Shown here one piece after another: positions 51,261 through 60,030 of a stretch of DNA of 64,000 bases. How positions within the stretch are numbered: position 1 is the stretch's first letter; the number at the start of each line of letters is the position of its first letter. The stretch is from DATFAS01 sp035254305. Its GTDB lineage: Bacteria; Bacillota; Bacilli; Aneurinibacillales; RAOX-1. The notes beneath the pieces were generated by a model, which was not told the origin of the DNA, did no database searches, and worked only from the letters and a program-made list of their open reading frames with translations. Where the stretch lies: positions 1 to 64,000 of the forward strand of contig DATFAS010000002.1 of assembly GCA_035254305.1 (NCBI GenBank), read 5' to 3'. The position numbers and the translations under genes are program-made.

Positions 51261-52637
51261 TCAATGAATCCTAATCACTCGTGAAATAAAGAATCCATCA
51301 CTACCAAAATAATGAGGTAAAATCTGCACATAAGCCCCAGACTTATGAACATACGCGCGAAGCACTTCCGGTAAATCCTCTACAAGTGTAGGGTCCAATC
51401 GGAAGTTCGGATTCATTTGGATAAAGTGATTTAATTGTTTATTATTTTCCTCAGGATCTATGGTACAGGTACTATAAACAAGCTTACCACCTGGTTTCAC
51501 CCATCTTGCCGCTTGATTTAAAATTTGCTGTTGTGTTTCGGTTATTGCCGCAATGTCCTCAAATCTTTTTTGCCATTTTAAATCCGGCTTTCTACGAATG
51601 ACTCCAAAACCTGAGCAAGGGGCATCCACTAAAACTCGATCGAACAAGGTTTCACTTAAATCACTAGGTAGCATTCTTGCATCTGCTAATTTCGTTTGAA
51701 TGATACCTACCCCAAGCCTTTTCGCATTTTCATCAATTAACTTCAACTTATGATCATGAATATCTAAGGCAAGAATGCTTCCCTTATTCTCCATTCTTTC
51801 AGCCACATGTGTGGTCTTTCCCCCAGGGGCGGCACAGGTATCAAGCACTGTCATGCCTGGCACTACACGAAGTGCTAAAGCTACAAGCATTGAGCTTTCA
51901 TCCTGTATCGTGCAAAGGCCTTGTCTGAAAGCTTCTAATGAAGCCACTCCACCACCATTACCTACCGTGATTCCATCTGGAGCTAGATGCGAATAGGTAA
52001 ATTCAGCTTCTGGTAGCTCCTTACCTAAACGTTCCATAAGCTCTTCTTTGGTTATTTTTAATCGATTAGATCTTAAGCTAATGAATGGAGCCATATTATT
52101 CGTCTTACAGACCTCAATGGTTTGCTCTGGACCGAACAAACTGAGCCACCGCTTCACTAACCATTCCGGATGTGAATACTCTATGGCAATCTTCTTGAAT
52201 TTGGGCCACTGAGCCGGAATCTTGATCTCTTCTTTTGTTCGTTGATAATTCCGCAGTATCCCATTCACTAACCCACTAATTCCTTGATGTCCTCTGTTTT
52301 TAGCCATCTCCACTGCTTCATGGATTACCGCACGATCTGGTATTCGATCTAGATAGGCGAGTTGGTAGATTGAGAGTCTTAGTAAACAACGAACCCAAGG
52401 CTCTAGCTTGGAGATTGGCTTCTTAGAGAGCTGCTCCACCATCCAATCCAGGGTATTTAATCGAGAGAGAGTCCCATAAACAAGCTCTGTTGCTAGGCCG
52501 ATATCTCTTCTTTCTAATGGTTGTCGGCGTAATACCGCATTCAATTGCAGATTACTAAACGCCTTATTCTCCTCTACTTCTACTAATACTTCTAAGGCAA
52601 CCGATCGTGCAGATCCTTTTTCCTGCTGAATAAACAT
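51261..52637 (-). CDS. rsmB: 16S rRNA (cytosine967-C5)-methyltransferase RsmB
   Basis: Makes m5C967. The 458 residues have an N-terminal NusB-like RNA-binding domain (ARSVALEVLVEVEENKAFSN..., residues 10-145). A SAM domain follows with TVLDTCAAPGGKTTHVAE near 255 and the catalytic cysteines DAPCSGFGV and YSTCTIDPEEN. Located between fmt and rlmN as in Bacillus. Confidence 0.97.
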   Translation of the reverse strand: MFIQQEKGSARSVALEVLVEVEENKAFSNLQLNAVLRRQPLERRDIGLATELVYGTLSRLNTLDWMVEQLSKKPISKLEPWVRCLLRLSIYQLAYLDRIPDRAVIHEAVEMAKNRGHQGISGLVNGILRNYQRTKEEIKIPAQWPKFKKIAIEYSHPEWLVKRWLSLFGPEQTIEVCKTNNMAPFISLRSNRLKITKEELMERLGKELPEAEFTYSHLAPDGITVGNGGGVASLEAFRQGLCTIQDESSMLVALALRVVPGMTVLDTCAAPGGKTTHVAERMENKGSILALDIHDHKLKLIDENAKRLGVGIIQTKLADARMLPSDLSETLFDRVLVDAPCSGFGVIRRKPDLKWQKRFEDIAAITETQQQILNQAARWVKPGGKLVYSTCTIDPEENNKQLNHFIQMNPNFRLDPTLVEDLPEVLRAYVHKSGAYVQILPHYFGSDGFFISRVIRIH

Positions 52638-52681
52638 GAAAAGACACTCCTTTACTTAAGACAAACCCATATCGATCATGA

Positions 52682-53623
52682 TTAGATTTCAAATTGGGAG
52701 CCCTGTAAATCTTGATCCCCCAATCCTCTTACATAATCCGCAACCTGTAATCTTCGTTTCCCAGCTGGCTGAACCTCCAATAGTCTAATGACTCCTTCCC
52801 CACAAGCCACGTCTATTCCATCAGAAGAAACTTTAAGAATCGTCCCTGAACCTTCTGTAACTCCCTGTTCATCAACAACCTTTGCCCACCAAATTTTAAA
52901 TACCTCTCCTTGTAACTTTGTAAAAGCCACAGGCCAAGGATTAAGTCCCCTTATTTGGTTATAGATTTCCCTAGATGATTTGCTCCAATTAATTTGTTCA
53001 TCCTCTCGCTGAATATTTCGCGCAAAGGTCACTAGAGATTCGTCCTGTTTAATCGGTGTAAGCTCTCCGGCAATAAGCTTAGGAAGAGTTTGTAATAATA
53101 GGTTTGAACCAGCTGCCGACAATTTATTATGAAGACTTCCAACCGTATCTTCCTCAGCGATAGGAACCCTTACTTGTGTTAAAATGTCACCTGCATCAAG
53201 TTTTTCAACCATATACATGATGGTAACTCCAGATTCCCTTTCACCATCAATGATGGATTGATGAATCGGAGCTCCTCCTCGGTATTTAGGTAGCAAGGAA
53301 GCATGAACGTTAATACACCCGTATTTTGGCAAATGAATAAGGCTAGAAGGCAGGATCTGACCATAAGCAGCCGTAATAATTAAATCTGGTGCAAGTGAAA
53401 CAATATGATCAACAGCTTCCTTGTCCCTTAACTTTTCCGGTTGAAATACAGGTATACCAAGCTCCTGTGCAGCGACCTTAACAGGAGGTGGAGTAAGTTC
53501 TTTTTTTCTGCCTTTCGGACGATCAGGTTGGGTAACGACTTCAATGATTTGATATCCCTCTTTAACTAGCTGCTCTAAACAAGGAACAGCAAAGTCAGGT
53601 GTTCCCATAAAAACAATTTTCAT
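52682..53623 (-). CDS. fmt: Methionyl-tRNA formyltransferase
   Basis: Formylates initiator Met-tRNA. The 313 residues show MKIVFMGTPDFAVPCLEQL, the catalytic signature NVHASLLPKYRGGAPI (Asn-His, near residue 107) and the C-terminal tRNA-binding OB domain. Partner of def just upstream. Confidence 0.98.
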   Translation of the reverse strand: MKIVFMGTPDFAVPCLEQLVKEGYQIIEVVTQPDRPKGRKKELTPPPVKVAAQELGIPVFQPEKLRDKEAVDHIVSLAPDLIITAAYGQILPSSLIHLPKYGCINVHASLLPKYRGGAPIHQSIIDGERESGVTIMYMVEKLDAGDILTQVRVPIAEEDTVGSLHNKLSAAGSNLLLQTLPKLIAGELTPIKQDESLVTFARNIQREDEQINWSKSSREIYNQIRGLNPWPVAFTKLQGEVFKIWWAKVVDEQGVTEGSGTILKVSSDGIDVACGEGVIRLLEVQPAGKRRLQVADYVRGLGDQDLQGSQFEI

Positions 53624-53654
53624 TATTCATCATCTCCAAACTCTCTATAAATTA

Positions 53655-53682
53655 AAGAAAACTGGCATTTGGCCAGTTTTCT
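53655..53682 (-). terminator. Terminator of def
   Basis: On the minus strand GAAAACTGGC and GCCAGTTTTC enclose five bases and run into TTTAATTTA. It is placed between def and fmt. Confidence 0.8.
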
Positions 53683-54151
53683 AGCTTTCTGGTTGATCCT
53701 TCTTCTCATACATCTTTTCCGCTAAATCAATAAACAAAACTCCATTTAGATGATCAATTTCATGTTGTATGCAGCGAGCAAGCAGCTCTTCGCCTTCAAT
53801 CTCAAACAGATTACCATGGCGGTCCTGGGCACGAGCCTTCACCTTCATAGCACGACGAACGTCGCCTAATAATCCAGGGATACTTAAACAACCCTCTGCC
53901 CCGAATTGTTCTCCGTCTCTTTCAAGGATTTCAGGGTTGATCATCTCAATAAGCCCATCCCCACAGTCCATCACAAGCACCCGTTTCAATATTCCAACCT
54001 GTGGAGCAGCAAGACCCACACCATCTGCTTCATACATCGTGTCAGCCATATCATCAAGTAGCTTGTGCAAATTGGAATTAAAATTCTTAACCTCTACTGC
54101 TCGTTCACGAAGAACGGAGTCAGGATGTTTAACGATCATTCTAATCGACAT
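53681..54151 (-). CDS. def: Peptide deformylase
   Basis: Metal enzyme that removes the formyl group from new proteins. The 156 residues have the three motifs GVGLAAPQVG (near residue 44), EGCLSIPG (near 90) and QHEIDHLNGVLF (near 130). It is the short type 1 form. Confidence 0.98.
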   Translation of the reverse strand: MSIRMIVKHPDSVLRERAVEVKNFNSNLHKLLDDMADTMYEADGVGLAAPQVGILKRVLVMDCGDGLIEMINPEILERDGEQFGAEGCLSIPGLLGDVRRAMKVKARAQDRHGNLFEIEGEELLARCIQHEIDHLNGVLFIDLAEKMYEKKDQPES

Positions 54152-54185
54152 TTATGCCTACCTCCTAAGTATCTGTCTCATTTTT

Positions 54186-56612
54186 CTACATTAAAATCTG
54201 CGGATCTACATCCACAGTTAGCAAAATATCGTCCTTCTTATGGCGGCTGCTGAAAGCATCTGCCATCTTCTTCACGATAGGAAGCACTTGCTTTTCGTTC
54301 CTATATTTTAGCATGCATTGAAATCGATATCTATCCTTGATACGAGGAATTGGGGAAGCCACAGGCCCAAGCATATAAATACTAGAAGGAAGCAATATTT
54401 GTAGCTTTCTATTCCATTCATCTGCCAATTTAACAATAAGCGGTACATTTGGAGACGAAAAGGTAAACAGAATCAAGCGATAGAATGGTGGGTAATCTTT
54501 TTCAAATCGATGCTTGGCTTCCATAGCAAAAAATCCCGTATAATCATGTGTCTTCGCAAATTCAATACTATAATGCTCCGGATTATAGGTTTGGATGACT
54601 ACCTCTCCAGGAAGCTGATGTCGCCCTGCTCTTCCTCCGACTTGGGTTAATAGCTGAAATGTCCGTTCCGCTGCTCGAAAATCAGGCATCCCAAGAATGG
54701 TATCCGCGGCAATTACGCCAACTAAGGTTACATTAGGAAAATCAAGCCCCTTGGCAATCATTTGTGTACCTAGTAGGACGTCTCCGCCACCACTCCGAAA
54801 TTCACTGAGAAGCTTCTCATGTGAACCCTTCTGTGTCGTTGTATCCACATCCATCCGAATCACCCGAATACCAGGAAAATGCCGACTAAGCTCTTCTTCA
54901 ACCTTCTGGGTACCAGTCCCAAAATATCGAATATGTGTACTGCCACAGGATGGGCATTGCTCGGCTACTTGTTCGGTGAAGCCACAGTAATGACACCGAA
55001 CGGTTTGATTACTTCGATGATAGGTTAAGGAGATATCACAATGTGGGCATTGCAGTGAATTTCCACAAGACCTGCACATCACAAATGTGGAGAAGCCACG
55101 TCGATTGAGGAAAATAACCATCTGTTCTTTATTTTGCAGACGGTCTCTGATTGCTTCAGCTAAGGGCCTACTAAACATCGTCCGATTCCCCTCCCGCAGC
55201 TCCTCGCGCATATCTACAACATGAACTGGGGGCAAGGGACGGTTGGCTACACGATACTGCATCCTCAGAAGTTTCATTTTCCCTTTACTACATTGATAGT
55301 ATGATTCTAGAGAGGGAGTTGCGCTACCAAATAGGGTAACCGCATGATGATTTTTTGCTCGCGCAATGGCAACATCACGCGCATGGTAGCGTGGGCTTTC
55401 TTCTTGCTTATAAGATCCTTCGTGCTCTTCGTCGATAATAATTAAACCTAGCTGGGAAAAGGGGGCAAAAACAGCAGATCTGGCTCCCACTACTACCTTT
55501 ACTTTTCCTTCTCGGATCATGCGCCACTCATCATAACGTTCTCCATGCGAAAGACGACTATGCAAAACGGCGACCTGGTTTCCAAACCTTCCCTTAAATC
55601 GTTCTACCATCTGAGGTGTTAAGGAAATCTCTGGAACAAGAACAATGGCCTCACGATCTTGATCAAGGCATTTGGCTATCGATTCTAAATATACCTCCGT
55701 CTTCCCACTCCCTGTGACTCCATGTAGAAGATATGAAGTGAATTGATTTACTTGAAGGGATACTACAATCTCATCAATAACTTCCTTTTGTTCTGTGGTA
55801 AAGGCGATGGGCTTTGCATTGACAAAGGATCGACCTGCATATGGATCTCTTCTCTCTTCTACTTCTTCAATTTCTACCCATTTTTTCTGTTCTAGTGCTT
55901 TAACTGTTGAATAAGTAACCTTTAATGTAGAGAGAATTTCCCTAAGTGCTACGGGGTGGTCTAGGGATAACAGATAATTTAATACAAGTCTTTGTTTTTC
56001 TGCTTTTTTTACAAGCGTTCTAAGTGCTTCTTCCGCTTCTTCAGGGGTTAAACAGCACCGAATATACGAAATCATTTTTCGTGTAATCCGATTCTTAATC
56101 TTTTGCACCGCTTCGACCCACCCCTGCTTGAGAGCATGACGAATAAATGGAAGCTGTTCTGGAAATTGTTTACATAATTGATTGAAGTCAACAGATCCAC
56201 GTTCCAAATACGACATAACCTTCTGTTCCTGATTATCTAGAAGGATTTGCTCTCTACCTGTAGGGGTAAGTGAAAGTTCCTTACCGTAATTGGACCTTAG
56301 TGCTGCTGGAAGCATGGCCTGTAACACCTGATATTGTCGGCATATATATTCTTCACTTAATCTAGATCCTAAGTGCACCAATTCATCTGTGAGTGGTGGA
56401 GTTAAATCTAAAACACTCTCAATATCTCGAACTTTATCTAATTCCGTCATTTCACTGATCGCTATGACAAACCCCTGTATCAGGCGCCCGCCAAAGGGAA
56501 CAGAAACCCGACTACCCATCTCAACAAATAAACGTAAGTCCTCTGGTATTCGATAGTCATATGGCTTGTCTGTTTCTACATTTGGGACATCAACAACTAC
56601 TTTTGCGTACAC
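54186..56612 (-). CDS. priA: Primosomal protein N' (replication restart helicase PriA)
   Basis: Restarts replication at collapsed forks. The 808 residues have an N-terminal 3'-DNA-binding domain and helicase motif I LLHGVTGSGKTEVYL near 295. IIIDEEHEGSYKQ (DEEH) is near 400. The cysteine zinc region CRSCG...CPHC...CHYCG...CPSCG is near 515-555, followed by GTQMIAKGLDFPNV and GGRAGR. It overlaps coaBC by 16 bases. Confidence 0.97.
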   Translation of the reverse strand: MYAKVVVDVPNVETDKPYDYRIPEDLRLFVEMGSRVSVPFGGRLIQGFVIAISEMTELDKVRDIESVLDLTPPLTDELVHLGSRLSEEYICRQYQVLQAMLPAALRSNYGKELSLTPTGREQILLDNQEQKVMSYLERGSVDFNQLCKQFPEQLPFIRHALKQGWVEAVQKIKNRITRKMISYIRCCLTPEEAEEALRTLVKKAEKQRLVLNYLLSLDHPVALREILSTLKVTYSTVKALEQKKWVEIEEVEERRDPYAGRSFVNAKPIAFTTEQKEVIDEIVVSLQVNQFTSYLLHGVTGSGKTEVYLESIAKCLDQDREAIVLVPEISLTPQMVERFKGRFGNQVAVLHSRLSHGERYDEWRMIREGKVKVVVGARSAVFAPFSQLGLIIIDEEHEGSYKQEESPRYHARDVAIARAKNHHAVTLFGSATPSLESYYQCSKGKMKLLRMQYRVANRPLPPVHVVDMREELREGNRTMFSRPLAEAIRDRLQNKEQMVIFLNRRGFSTFVMCRSCGNSLQCPHCDISLTYHRSNQTVRCHYCGFTEQVAEQCPSCGSTHIRYFGTGTQKVEEELSRHFPGIRVIRMDVDTTTQKGSHEKLLSEFRSGGGDVLLGTQMIAKGLDFPNVTLVGVIAADTILGMPDFRAAERTFQLLTQVGGRAGRHQLPGEVVIQTYNPEHYSIEFAKTHDYTGFFAMEAKHRFEKDYPPFYRLILFTFSSPNVPLIVKLADEWNRKLQILLPSSIYMLGPVASPIPRIKDRYRFQCMLKYRNEKQVLPIVKKMADAFSSRHKKDDILLTVDVDPQILM

Positions 56613-57817
56613 GTTGTTTTTCCTTTGAACTTCTTTAATGCTTCAGTAAGAATCCGATCAGCTACTTTTCTTTTGGTCATGATAGGCAAGGCTTCAATGA
56701 TGCCATTTTGGTCATATAAATGAACAATATTCGTATCCGTCCCAAAGCCTGCACCTTCGACAGCAACATTATTGGCCACAATTAGATCCAGGTTCTTTTT
56801 GATGATTTTCTTCTTTGCATTTTGTTCTACATTCTCAGTTTCTGCGGCAAATCCCACTAAGATCTGGTGATCATTCTTATGTTCGCCCACGTATTGAAGA
56901 ATATCCTTTGTTCGAACAAGCTCAAACATTAAATTTCCTTCTTGCTTCTTCATCTTTTGATCGTAAATTACAGCTGGACGATAATCAGCAACAGCCGCAG
57001 CCTTAACGATCAGATCGGCCGTCTGCATCCGAGAGGTTACTGCTTGAAACATATCTTCAGCTGACTCAACCGAAATTCTCTCCACTCCTTGTGGCAGATC
57101 CAAAAAGCTAGGAGCACTCACTAAGGTAACCTCTGCACCCCTTTTTGCGGCTGCCTCTGCGATGGCATAGCCCATTTTCCCTGTTGAACGATTAGTAAAA
57201 AAACGAACAGGATCAACAGATTCCCTGGTAGCTCCTGCTGTTACCAGAATCTTAAGCCCCGCCAAATCCTTCTCTTGTGTCATCAAGGAAATTATTTGAC
57301 CTGCAATCACCTCTGGTTCTTCCATACGGCCCTTCCCTGTATAACCACAGGCTAAAAAGCCTTCCCCTGGCTCTGTAAAATAGACTCCCATTTGTCGAAG
57401 AGTATCCATATTCTGTTTGACAGCAGGATGATCATACATATGGACATTCATGGCTGGGCAAACCATCACTGGTGCCTGCGTAGCAAGTAATGTGGTCATT
57501 AACATATCGTCAGCCATACCATGGGCATATTTCGCCAAAAAATTAGCCGTAGCTGGAGCGACTACAATCAGATCAGCTTGGTCCGCCAAATCAATATGAG
57601 CAATCACGGTAGGATCCTTTTCTTCAAAGGTGTCGACAATCACATGATTTCTTGATAACGCCTGGAACGTTAATGGTTGTATAAAGTTAGTTGCTGAACG
57701 GGTCATGATTACTCGAACCTTGGCACCTTTCTGCACCAAATTACTACATAATGCAGCAGCCTTATAGGCCGCAATTCCCCCAGTGACACCAAGAACAATT
57801 GTTTTTCCTTGCAGCAT
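56597..57817 (-). CDS. coaBC: Phosphopantothenoylcysteine decarboxylase/synthase
   Basis: Bifunctional enzyme for two steps of CoA synthesis. The 406 residues show the flavin part (LGVTGGIAAYKAAAL at the start, PAMNVHMYDHPAVKQN near 125) and CoaB part (ILVTAGATRESVDPVRFFTNRSTGKMGYA near 190, the CTP site near 275-290). With coaD in the same window, three CoA activities are present. Confidence 0.97.
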   Translation of the reverse strand: MLQGKTIVLGVTGGIAAYKAAALCSNLVQKGAKVRVIMTRSATNFIQPLTFQALSRNHVIVDTFEEKDPTVIAHIDLADQADLIVVAPATANFLAKYAHGMADDMLMTTLLATQAPVMVCPAMNVHMYDHPAVKQNMDTLRQMGVYFTEPGEGFLACGYTGKGRMEEPEVIAGQIISLMTQEKDLAGLKILVTAGATRESVDPVRFFTNRSTGKMGYAIAEAAAKRGAEVTLVSAPSFLDLPQGVERISVESAEDMFQAVTSRMQTADLIVKAAAVADYRPAVIYDQKMKKQEGNLMFELVRTKDILQYVGEHKNDHQILVGFAAETENVEQNAKKKIIKKNLDLIVANNVAVEGAGFGTDTNIVHLYDQNGIIEALPIMTKRKVADRILTEALKKFKGKTTCTQK

Positions 57818-57928
57818 ATACTCCCCTCCTCTTTAAAATCACTTCCATTTATACTAGGTGTACATTAAACGCTATGTAGACAGAAAGTGGTGAAAAACTT
57901 ATACAATCCTATCCGCCAAAAAAGGAAA

Positions 57929-57952
57929 AAACAACCCTCAAAGGTTGTTATT
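57929..57952 (-). terminator. Terminator of the rpoZ transcript
   Basis: On the minus strand AACAACC and GGGTTGTT with a five-base loop run into TTTTTCC, nine bases past the rpoZ stop. It separates remA-gmk-rpoZ from coaBC. Confidence 0.82.
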
Positions 57953-57960
57953 TATCCATA

Positions 57961-58170
57961 CTATTCACTCTGATGAGGTCTTTCAAATTGTAATTGATCC
58001 TCTGCAATCTCCTCAAGAGCCATACCTACTTGTTTCTTTGAGATTGGACGATCCACTTTAACATCCTTGCCATTTTCACGAAGCTGTCTAGCTCTCTTCG
58101 CAGCAAGTGAAACCAAAATATATTTACTTTCAACCTTTTCTACTAGTTTATCAATCGATGGATAAATCAT
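57961..58170 (-). CDS. rpoZ: RNA polymerase omega subunit
   Basis: Small subunit that assists folding of beta-prime. The 69 residues start MIYPSIDKLVEKVESKYILVSLAAKRARQL, the conserved omega helix. It starts one base after gmk stops, and a terminator follows. Confidence 0.95.
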   Translation of the reverse strand: MIYPSIDKLVEKVESKYILVSLAAKRARQLRENGKDVKVDRPISKKQVGMALEEIAEDQLQFERPHQSE

Positions 58171-58171
58171 C

Positions 58172-58786
58172 TTATACCTCCTTCAACCATTTACGATACT
58201 TTGCAATTTGTCTATCTTTTTTTAAATGCTCAGCCATTATCACCGATTTAATTCGCTGGCAGGCAAGATCGACTTGATCATTCACAACAACATAATTATA
58301 GTTATCCATCAACTCAATCTCTTCTCTAGCCACCTGCATCCGATTATTAATCGTTTCTTCTGATTCCGTTCCACGGCCAACAATTCGATTGCGTAATTCT
58401 TCTAAATCAGGTGGAGCAAGAAAAACAAAAATTCCTTCCGGAAACTTATTCTTCACTTGAAGAGCACCCTGTACCTCGATTTCTAGAATAACATCCTTGC
58501 CTTCCGACAATGTCTTCTCAACGAAATCACGAGGAGTTCCATAATAATTCCCTACATACTCAGCCCATTCTAAGAGACGATCCTCTTCCATCATTCTCTT
58601 AAATTCATCCTCGGTCTTAAAAAAATAATTTATACCTTCCTGTTCCCCAGCTCTCACGCTTCTAGTTGTTGCAGAAACAGAATAAACAAGATCAGGCACC
58701 ACGTGGCGAAGGGCTGCACAAACCGTTCCTTTACCCACTCCTGAAGGTCCAGAGAGAACAATCAACAATCCTTTATCAAAATCCAT
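58172..58786 (-). CDS. gmk: Guanylate kinase
   Basis: Turns GMP into GDP. The 204 residues carry the P-loop GPSGVGKGTV (near residue 13), SVSATTRSVRAGEQEGINYFF and EVQGALQVK. I chose the ATG at 58786, in line with the family start (LLIVLSGPSG about eight residues in). A frame from 58822 would overlap remA. Confidence 0.97.
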   Translation of the reverse strand: MDFDKGLLIVLSGPSGVGKGTVCAALRHVVPDLVYSVSATTRSVRAGEQEGINYFFKTEDEFKRMMEEDRLLEWAEYVGNYYGTPRDFVEKTLSEGKDVILEIEVQGALQVKNKFPEGIFVFLAPPDLEELRNRIVGRGTESEETINNRMQVAREEIELMDNYNYVVVNDQVDLACQRIKSVIMAEHLKKDRQIAKYRKWLKEV

Positions 58787-58802
58787 GATAGTTTTATCTC
58801 CC

Positions 58803-59063
58803 CTATTCATCCGTTTCATCATCTTTGGTAGTTAGTCGCTGTGCTACTGTTTCTGGCTGAACAGCAGAGAGGATGACATGATCACTGTCCGTAATAATAA
58901 CGGCCCTTGTTCGACGACCATAGGTTGCGTCTATGAGCATGGCACGGTCCCTTGCTTCCTGAATAATTCGTTTAATCGGAGCTGATTCTGGGCTAACAAT
59001 AGAAATTATTCGATTGGCTGAAACGATATTGCCAAACCCAATATTAATTAGTTTAATCGCCAT
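58803..59063 (-). CDS. remA: Extracellular matrix regulator RemA family (DUF370)
   Basis: DNA-binding ring-forming regulator of biofilm matrix and osmoprotection genes in B. subtilis. The 86 residues begin MAIKLINIGFGNIVSANRI and include SPESAPIKRIIQEARDR and GRRTRAVIITDSDHVILSA. It sits between yicC and gmk. Confidence 0.95.
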   Translation of the reverse strand: MAIKLINIGFGNIVSANRIISIVSPESAPIKRIIQEARDRAMLIDATYGRRTRAVIITDSDHVILSAVQPETVAQRLTTKDDETDE

Positions 59064-59078
59064 TCCTTTTCATCCCAC

Positions 59079-59957
59079 CTATTCAATATTCTGCACTTGT
59101 TCCTTAATTTTCTCTAATTCAGCCTTTAAATCTACGACTTTTTGACTGATTTCTATGTCATTGGCCTTCGATCCGATCGTATTGGCCTCTCTATTCATTT
59201 CTTGAACAAGAAAATCCAGCTTCCTCCCAATTGCCTCCTCAGACTCTACAATGCAAAGGAATTGCTGACAATGGCTACCTAGTCGAACAAGCTCTTCATC
59301 AATATTAGCCTTCTCCGCAAATAAAGCAACCTCTGTGAGAAATCGGGTATCCTCCATCTCTCCTGGGATTAGTTCATTCATTCTTTGTAGAAGCCTTTCC
59401 CGGTAGAAATTACTTACTAGTGGTGCTCGATGACGAATCTCTTCAACGATACGGCTAATCTGAGCAATCCGCCCTGATAAATCTTCCAATAATACCTTTC
59501 CTTCCGATTTTCTCATATGTAGTAGCTGCTGACAAGCAGAATCCACTGTTTGCAATAGAAGCTCTTGCTGATTATTAGGCACTTGATCATTCTCTTCTAC
59601 TTGAATGACCTCAGGCAAATTTAGAACATCAACGAATCGGGGGGATTCTTGAAAAATAGAATATCGATCCTTCAGGTTATGCATGAACTGAACATACTGA
59701 TCAACCAGGCTCCAATCAAGCGTGATATTCTTGTGTTGACCTTCCTTTCTTTCAAACGTCACATATACATCTATTTTTCCCCGTTTTACCCATTCGCCAA
59801 TCTTCTTTTTTACAGGGTCCTCCAAAAAAAGCTGTTCTCTAGGGATACGAACAGATATTTCTAGAAATCGGTGATTCACGCTTTTCATTTCAACCAAGAT
59901 GCGGTAAGAATCTGTCTCCACCATGGCTTGTCCATAGCCTGTCATGCTGCGAATCAT
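59079..59957 (-). CDS. yicC: YicC family endoribonuclease
   Basis: YicC proteins are RNases, linked to small-RNA decay in E. coli. The 292 residues begin MIRSMTGYGQAMVE and end with the DUF1732 part GRKLDFLVQEMNREANTIGSKANDIEI (near residues 248-274). It is the first gene of yicC-remA-gmk-rpoZ. The YloC name is used in Bacillus. Confidence 0.95.
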   Translation of the reverse strand: MIRSMTGYGQAMVETDSYRILVEMKSVNHRFLEISVRIPREQLFLEDPVKKKIGEWVKRGKIDVYVTFERKEGQHKNITLDWSLVDQYVQFMHNLKDRYSIFQESPRFVDVLNLPEVIQVEENDQVPNNQQELLLQTVDSACQQLLHMRKSEGKVLLEDLSGRIAQISRIVEEIRHRAPLVSNFYRERLLQRMNELIPGEMEDTRFLTEVALFAEKANIDEELVRLGSHCQQFLCIVESEEAIGRKLDFLVQEMNREANTIGSKANDIEISQKVVDLKAELEKIKEQVQNIE

Positions 59958-60003
59958 CGTTTAAGTCACAACCCTTCACCAATATTTTCTAAAAGTCGAA
60001 AAG

Positions 60004-60030
60004 AAGCAACGGCAATTAAAGCCGTTGCTT
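60004..60030. terminator. Terminator of the calcium pump gene
   Basis: AAGCAACGGC and GCCGTTGCTT enclose seven bases. The stem touches the stop codon at 60030. On the minus strand CTTTTCGAC follows, a modest T-run. Confidence 0.65.
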